Source of the DNA: Amycolatopsis acidicola
GTDB lineage: Bacteria; Actinomycetota; Actinomycetes; Mycobacteriales; Pseudonocardiaceae
Direction of reading: 5' to 3'
DNA: 64,000 nucleotides
Assembly (NCBI RefSeq): GCF_007713735.2
Contig: NZ_VMNW02000029.1
Location: 20,586 to 84,585, forward strand
A program made the translations under genes and the position numbers. This document shows, piece by piece, positions 60,828 to 64,000 of this stretch (position 1 is the stretch's first letter; each line of letters begins with the position of its first letter). Under the pieces are notes generated by a model, which saw only the letters and a program-made list of their open reading frames with translations, did not search any database and was not told where the DNA came from.

Positions 60828-61334
60828 CTAGCGAGGTGAAGTGGCGGTGATCGAGCGTGCGCCGCGGCCGACCGCGACCATGCCGGACTGCACGATCTCA
60901 CGGACACCGTACGGTTCCAGCATCCTGAGCAGCGCGGACAGCTTGTCATCGGTGCCGGTGGCCTCGATGGTCAGTGCCTCGGGCGAGACGTCGACCACCT
61001 TGGCGCGGAAGAGCTGCACGGTCTCGAGCACCTGGCTGCGCACGGTGGCGTCGGCCCTGACCTTGACCAGCAGCAGCTCGCGCTGCACCGAAGTGGAGCC
61101 CTCGAGCTCCACGATCTTGATGACGTTGACCAGCTTGTTGAGCTGTTTGGTCACCTGTTCGAGCGGTAGCTCCTCAACGGCGACCACGATCGTCATCCGG
61201 GACACCTCGGGGTTTTCCGTGGGTCCGACGGCGAGGGATTCGATGTTGAACCCACGGCGGGAGAAGAGCCCGGCGACCCTGGCGAGCACCCCGGGCAGAT
61301 TCTCCACCAACACGCTCAGCGTATGCCTGGTCAC
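60828..61334 (-). CDS. ilvN: acetolactate synthase small subunit
   Basis: A 168-residue regulatory subunit: an N-terminal ACT domain ('HTLSVLVENLPGVLARVAGL', 'RGFNIESLAVGPTENPEVSR') for valine feedback and a C-terminal ALS_ss_C domain. Its start overlaps the ilvB stop by four bases (ATGA), ensuring balanced expression. Confidence 0.95.
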   Translation of the reverse strand: MTRHTLSVLVENLPGVLARVAGLFSRRGFNIESLAVGPTENPEVSRMTIVVAVEELPLEQVTKQLNKLVNVIKIVELEGSTSVQRELLLVKVRADATVRSQVLETVQLFRAKVVDVSPEALTIEATGTDDKLSALLRMLEPYGVREIVQSGMVAVGRGARSITATSPR

Positions 61335-63181
61335 TTGGTCACCTCGTCGTCGTCGAACAGCGGGCGGATGCCGCGCGCGGCCATGACCTCGTCGTTACCG
61401 GCGCCCGGGCCGACCATCGGCCACACCTGGGCATCCTTGCCGACCACGAAGTCGATCACGACGGGGCGGTCGTTGATCTCCATCGCGCGGCGGATGACCG
61501 AGTCGACCTCTTCCTTGGTCTCGCAGCGCAGCCCCGCGCAGCCGAGTGCCTCCGCCAGCAGCGTGAAGTCCGGGATGCGGTGCTTGTGCGTGCCGAGGTC
61601 GGTGTTCGAGTAGCGCTCGGCGTAGAACAGGTTCTGCCACTGGCGGACCATGCCCAGATTGCCGTTGTTGATCACCGCGACCTTGATCGGCGCGCCCTCG
61701 ATGGCGCAGGTGGCCAGCTCCTGGTTGGTCATCTGGAAGCAACCGTCACCGTCGATCGCCCAGACCTGCTTGTCCGGCACGCCGAACTTGGCGCCCATCG
61801 CGGCGGGCACGGCGAAGCCCATCGTGCCGAGCCCGCCGGAGTTGATCCAGGTGGCCGGGTTCTCGTACTTGATGAACTGCGCGGCCCACATCTGGTGCTG
61901 GCCGACGCCCGCGGCGTACACCGCGTCCGGGCCGACGAGCTCGCCGATCCGCTCGATCACGTACTGCGGGGACAGCGTGCCGTCGGCTGGCCACTCGTAC
62001 CCGGCCGGGAACGTCTCGCGCCAGGCGTTGATCTGCGTCCACCACGGGCCCAGATCCGGCTTGCCGAGGCGCTCGGTCTCGGCCTGGACGGCCTCGATCA
62101 GCTCCTCGATGATCTCCGCGCAGTCGCCCACGATCGGCACGTCAGCCTTGCGGTTCTTGGAGATCTCGGCCGGGTCGATGTCCGCGTGCACCACGGTGGC
62201 GTCCGGGGCGAAGGAGTCGAGCCGCCCGGTGACCCGGTCGTCGAAGCGCGCGCCGAGCGCGATCAGCAGGTCGCTGCGCTGCATCGCCGCGACCGCCTGC
62301 ACCGAGCCGTGCATGCCGGGCATGCCGACGTGCTGCGGGTGCGAGTCGGGGAACGCGCCGCGCGCCATCAGCGTGGTGGCCACCGGGATCCCGGTCTGCT
62401 CCGCCAGCCGCTTCAGCTGCTCGGACGCCCGCGCCTTGATCACGCCGCCGCCGACGTAGAGCACCGGGCGACGCGCCTCGGCGATCAGCCGCGCGGCCTC
62501 ACGCACCTGCTTGCCGTGCGGGCGCAGCGTGGGGCGGTAGCCCGGCAGCCGCATCTCCGGCGGCCACGAGAACGACGTCTGCTCCTGGAGCACGTCCTTC
62601 GGGATGTCGACCAGCACCGGCCCCGGCCGCCCGGTGGAGGCGAGGTGGAACGCCTCGGCGATCACCCTCGGGATGTCGGCGGGGTCCTTGACGAGGAAGT
62701 TGTGCTTGGTGATCGGCATCGTGATGCCGCAGATGTCGGCTTCCTGGAAGGCGTCCGTGCCGATCAGCGGGCGGGTCTGCTGCCCGGTGATGGCGACCAC
62801 GGGCACCGAGTCCATGTTCGCGTCGGCCAGCGGGGTGACGAGGTTCGTCGCGCCGGGGCCGGACGTGGCCATGCACACGCCGACCTTGCCGGTGGCCTGC
62901 GCGTACCCCGTGGCGGCGTGCCCGGCGCCCTGTTCGTGGCGGACGAGGACGTGCCGCACCTTCGTCGAGTCGAGCAGCGGGTCGTACGCGGGCAGGATGG
63001 TGCCACCCGGGATCCCGAACACGACCTCGGCGCCGACCGACTCGAGCGCGCGCACGAGCGACTGCGCACCCGTGACCCGTACCGGCGTGCCGGCGGGCGG
63101 GGTGGGCTTGGGCCGGGCCGTGGACCCTGGTGCCGGGGTCGGGCCTGCCTTCGGTTCCGAACGCGAGGTGGCGCTTGTCAT
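61331..63181 (-). CDS. ilvB: acetolactate synthase large subunit
   Basis: A 616-residue ThDP-dependent enzyme joining two pyruvates, or pyruvate with 2-oxobutyrate. Catalytic Glu in 'VRHEQGAGHAATGYAQATGK' (E83), FAD region 'ALGARFDDRVTGRLDSFAPD' and the ThDP-Mg motif 'GDGCFQMTNQELATC...NN' are present. ATG 63181 follows GAGGCAG; earlier codons would overlap the attenuator. The proline-rich first 30 residues are usual for actinobacteria. Confidence 0.96.
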   Translation of the reverse strand: MTSATSRSEPKAGPTPAPGSTARPKPTPPAGTPVRVTGAQSLVRALESVGAEVVFGIPGGTILPAYDPLLDSTKVRHVLVRHEQGAGHAATGYAQATGKVGVCMATSGPGATNLVTPLADANMDSVPVVAITGQQTRPLIGTDAFQEADICGITMPITKHNFLVKDPADIPRVIAEAFHLASTGRPGPVLVDIPKDVLQEQTSFSWPPEMRLPGYRPTLRPHGKQVREAARLIAEARRPVLYVGGGVIKARASEQLKRLAEQTGIPVATTLMARGAFPDSHPQHVGMPGMHGSVQAVAAMQRSDLLIALGARFDDRVTGRLDSFAPDATVVHADIDPAEISKNRKADVPIVGDCAEIIEELIEAVQAETERLGKPDLGPWWTQINAWRETFPAGYEWPADGTLSPQYVIERIGELVGPDAVYAAGVGQHQMWAAQFIKYENPATWINSGGLGTMGFAVPAAMGAKFGVPDKQVWAIDGDGCFQMTNQELATCAIEGAPIKVAVINNGNLGMVRQWQNLFYAERYSNTDLGTHKHRIPDFTLLAEALGCAGLRCETKEEVDSVIRRAMEINDRPVVIDFVVGKDAQVWPMVGPGAGNDEVMAARGIRPLFDDDEVTK

Positions 63182-63229
63182 CAGTTCTGCCTCGTGGTCA
63201 CTCGTTCGTGGGCTTGTCAGTCTGGGCAA

Positions 63230-63266
63230 CAAAAAACCCTCGCCGACCAAGAGGTCGCACGAGGGT
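63230..63266 (-). terminator. attenuator terminator ahead of ilvB
   Basis: On the minus strand ACCCTCG...CGAGGGT with an inner CGACC/GGTCG pairing, followed by TTTTTTG. It is between the leader peptide and ilvB. Another stem (GCGTCGACGCG...CGCGTCGACGC) spanning the leader stop codon offers the competing structure. Confidence 0.87.
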
Positions 63267-63295
63267 CGCGCGTCGACGCAGGCGGGTGTGCTTCC

Positions 63296-63343
63296 CTACG
63301 CGTCGACGCGCTGGGAAAGTACAAGGCCGGTCTGCGGTGTCAC
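63296..63343 (-). CDS. ilvB leader peptide MTPQTGLVLSQRVDA
   Basis: A 15-residue frame from GTG 63343 to TAG 63296-63298 with Leu-Val-Leu and a later Val codon. A strong promoter precedes it: TTGACA (minus, 63380-63375), 18 bases, TAACGT (63356-63351), which would place the start point within a base of the GTG, a leaderless leader peptide. Stalling at Leu/Val codons would control the terminator downstream. Call based on position and codon content. Confidence 0.72.
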   Translation of the reverse strand: MTPQTGLVLSQRVDA

Positions 63344-63350
63344 GGCAACG

Positions 63351-63380
63351 ACGTTAACGAATGCCCGCGAACGGTGTCAA
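63351..63380 (-). promoter_or_regulatory. ilvBNC promoter
   Basis: TTGACA (63380-63375) and TAACGT (63356-63351) with an 18-base spacer on the minus strand, a near-consensus housekeeping promoter. The start point falls about at the leader-peptide GTG (63343), with the attenuator following. Confidence 0.72.
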
Positions 63381-63483
63381 CTCACTGGGATCGTGATCCC
63401 GGATACTGGGCAGCCCTACTGTCGGACTCCCCGTTGTAGGAAGCCCCGCCTTTCCGCTCCTCACGCGCGCGGTGCACCATCGT

Positions 63484-63981
63484 GTGGTGGCCGAGACAGA
63501 ACAGCTGCGGAAGCGCCGGAAAGCGGTCTTCCGGATTCCCCTGATCGCCCTGCTCGCCATTTTCGGGGCGATGGTGTGCATGGCGCCCGCGGCGTTCGCG
63601 GACGTGCCCGGTCTGTGGGCGATGTACGTGATCCCGCTCGGGCTGATCGTCTTCGTCATCCGCACCCGCACCGTCGCCACCCCGGAGGGGCTGGCGATCC
63701 GCACCATGTTCGGGCACCGCGAACTGCCGTGGGACGCGCTGAAGGGGTTCTCGATCACCAAGCGCGCGAAGGTGCGCGCGGTGCTGAGCGACGACAGCAC
63801 GATCGCGCTGCCCACGGTGCGCGCGCGGCATCTGCCGGTGCTGTCGCTGGTGAGCAACGGCCGCGTGAAGGACCCGACGGGCCTGGTCGACGACCTCAAC
63901 GAACAGCAGGCCGGGCAGGCCGAAGAGAAGCCCGCTGAAGAGAAGCCCGCCGAAGAGCCGGAGAAGTCCGAACAGCAGTGA
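63484..63981 (+). CDS. PH-domain-like membrane protein
   Basis: A 165-residue protein: basic start, two close membrane helices (about 16-37 and 41-58), then a bacterial PH-like domain (DUF2581 type: 'RTRTVATPEGLAIRTMFGHR', 'ELPWDALKGFSITKRAKVRA', 'DDSTIALPTVRARHLPVLSL') and a Glu/Lys/Pro tail (AEEKPAEEKPAEEPEK). Such proteins sit next to ilvB in many actinobacteria. Three in-frame GTG codons (63472, 63484, 63487) compete as start; none has a good ribosome site. Function unknown. Confidence 0.78.
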   Translation: MVAETEQLRKRRKAVFRIPLIALLAIFGAMVCMAPAAFADVPGLWAMYVIPLGLIVFVIRTRTVATPEGLAIRTMFGHRELPWDALKGFSITKRAKVRAVLSDDSTIALPTVRARHLPVLSLVSNGRVKDPTGLVDDLNEQQAGQAEEKPAEEKPAEEPEKSEQQ

Positions 63982-64000
63982 GGCCCGCCCGCGTGTTGGC

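Overview
The window looks like a chromosome segment of a high-GC actinomycete, most likely Amycolatopsis or a close relative in the Pseudonocardiaceae. This rests on codon bias, ATGA-coupled operons, leaderless GTG/ATG starts, a DUF397 protein and the gltX / cimA / leuB / serA / ilvC-ilvN-ilvB core cluster; it is inference, not a database match. The window splits into an integrated conjugative element (left edge to the tRNA-Glu at 43,984) and conserved chromosome (44,045-64,000). The element's left end lies outside the window.

Element, left to right. (1) 1-10.3 kb, plus strand: a Tad/Flp-type pilus operon (SAF/CpaB-like protein, TadZ-like and TadA ATPases, two TadB/TadC-like membrane proteins, a small Flp-like pilin candidate, three TadE-like pseudopilins) ending in an unusual LysM-transmembrane-BTAD regulator. 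(2) 10.5-22.3 kb: accessory genes: a cupin/TetR divergent pair with a palindromic operator, a broken aminoglycoside phosphotransferase remnant, a triple zinc-ribbon HNH protein, about 1 kb of AT-richer non-coding DNA, a DUF932 protein, a run of small hypothetical genes of which several are frameshifted, a membrane-anchored HNH nuclease with 17-residue repeats, and a small HTH protein. (3) 22.4-35.7 kb, minus strand: the conjugation module, from upstream to downstream a sigma-like protein, VirB2-like pilin, [IS110 insertion], VirB6-like channel protein, proline-rich membrane protein, PrgI-like protein, VirB4 ATPase, GP88-like protein, VirD4-like coupling protein, replication-relaxation protein and a lytic transglycosylase-NlpC/P60 hydrolase. 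(4) 36.0-43.99 kb, plus strand: a modification and recombination island: two methyltransferase-like proteins without the catalytic motif, an orphan recombinase DNA-binding domain, an SPPY DNA methyltransferase, a PAPS-reductase-like PP-loop protein, a second SPPY methyltransferase, a small basic protein, and a large serine recombinase whose reading frame ends inside the tRNA-Glu gene on the antisense strand. That tRNA is therefore the likely attachment site.

Chromosome, 44-64 kb: tRNA-Gln and tRNA-Glu, a HAD hydrolase, gltX, an FAD monooxygenase, a fumarylacetoacetate-hydrolase-family enzyme, citramalate synthase behind an Ile-Ile-Ile leader peptide and attenuator, leuB, a secreted subtilisin-like protease, serA, a TetR/F420-type oxidoreductase pair, an NTF2-like protein, a DUF397 protein, ilvC-ilvN-ilvB behind a second leader-peptide attenuator, and a PH-domain-like membrane protein. 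The branched-chain amino acid genes form two attenuated units that would share control by charged Ile/Val/Leu tRNA.

Most worth a second look: the membrane-tethered HNH protein as a possible defence effector; the IS110 copy sitting exactly between the virB2-like stop and the virB6-like start, with a candidate bridge-RNA region; the methyltransferase / PP-loop / methyltransferase cassette beside degenerate methyltransferases; and an integrase whose 3' end overlaps a tRNA terminator and the tRNA itself.
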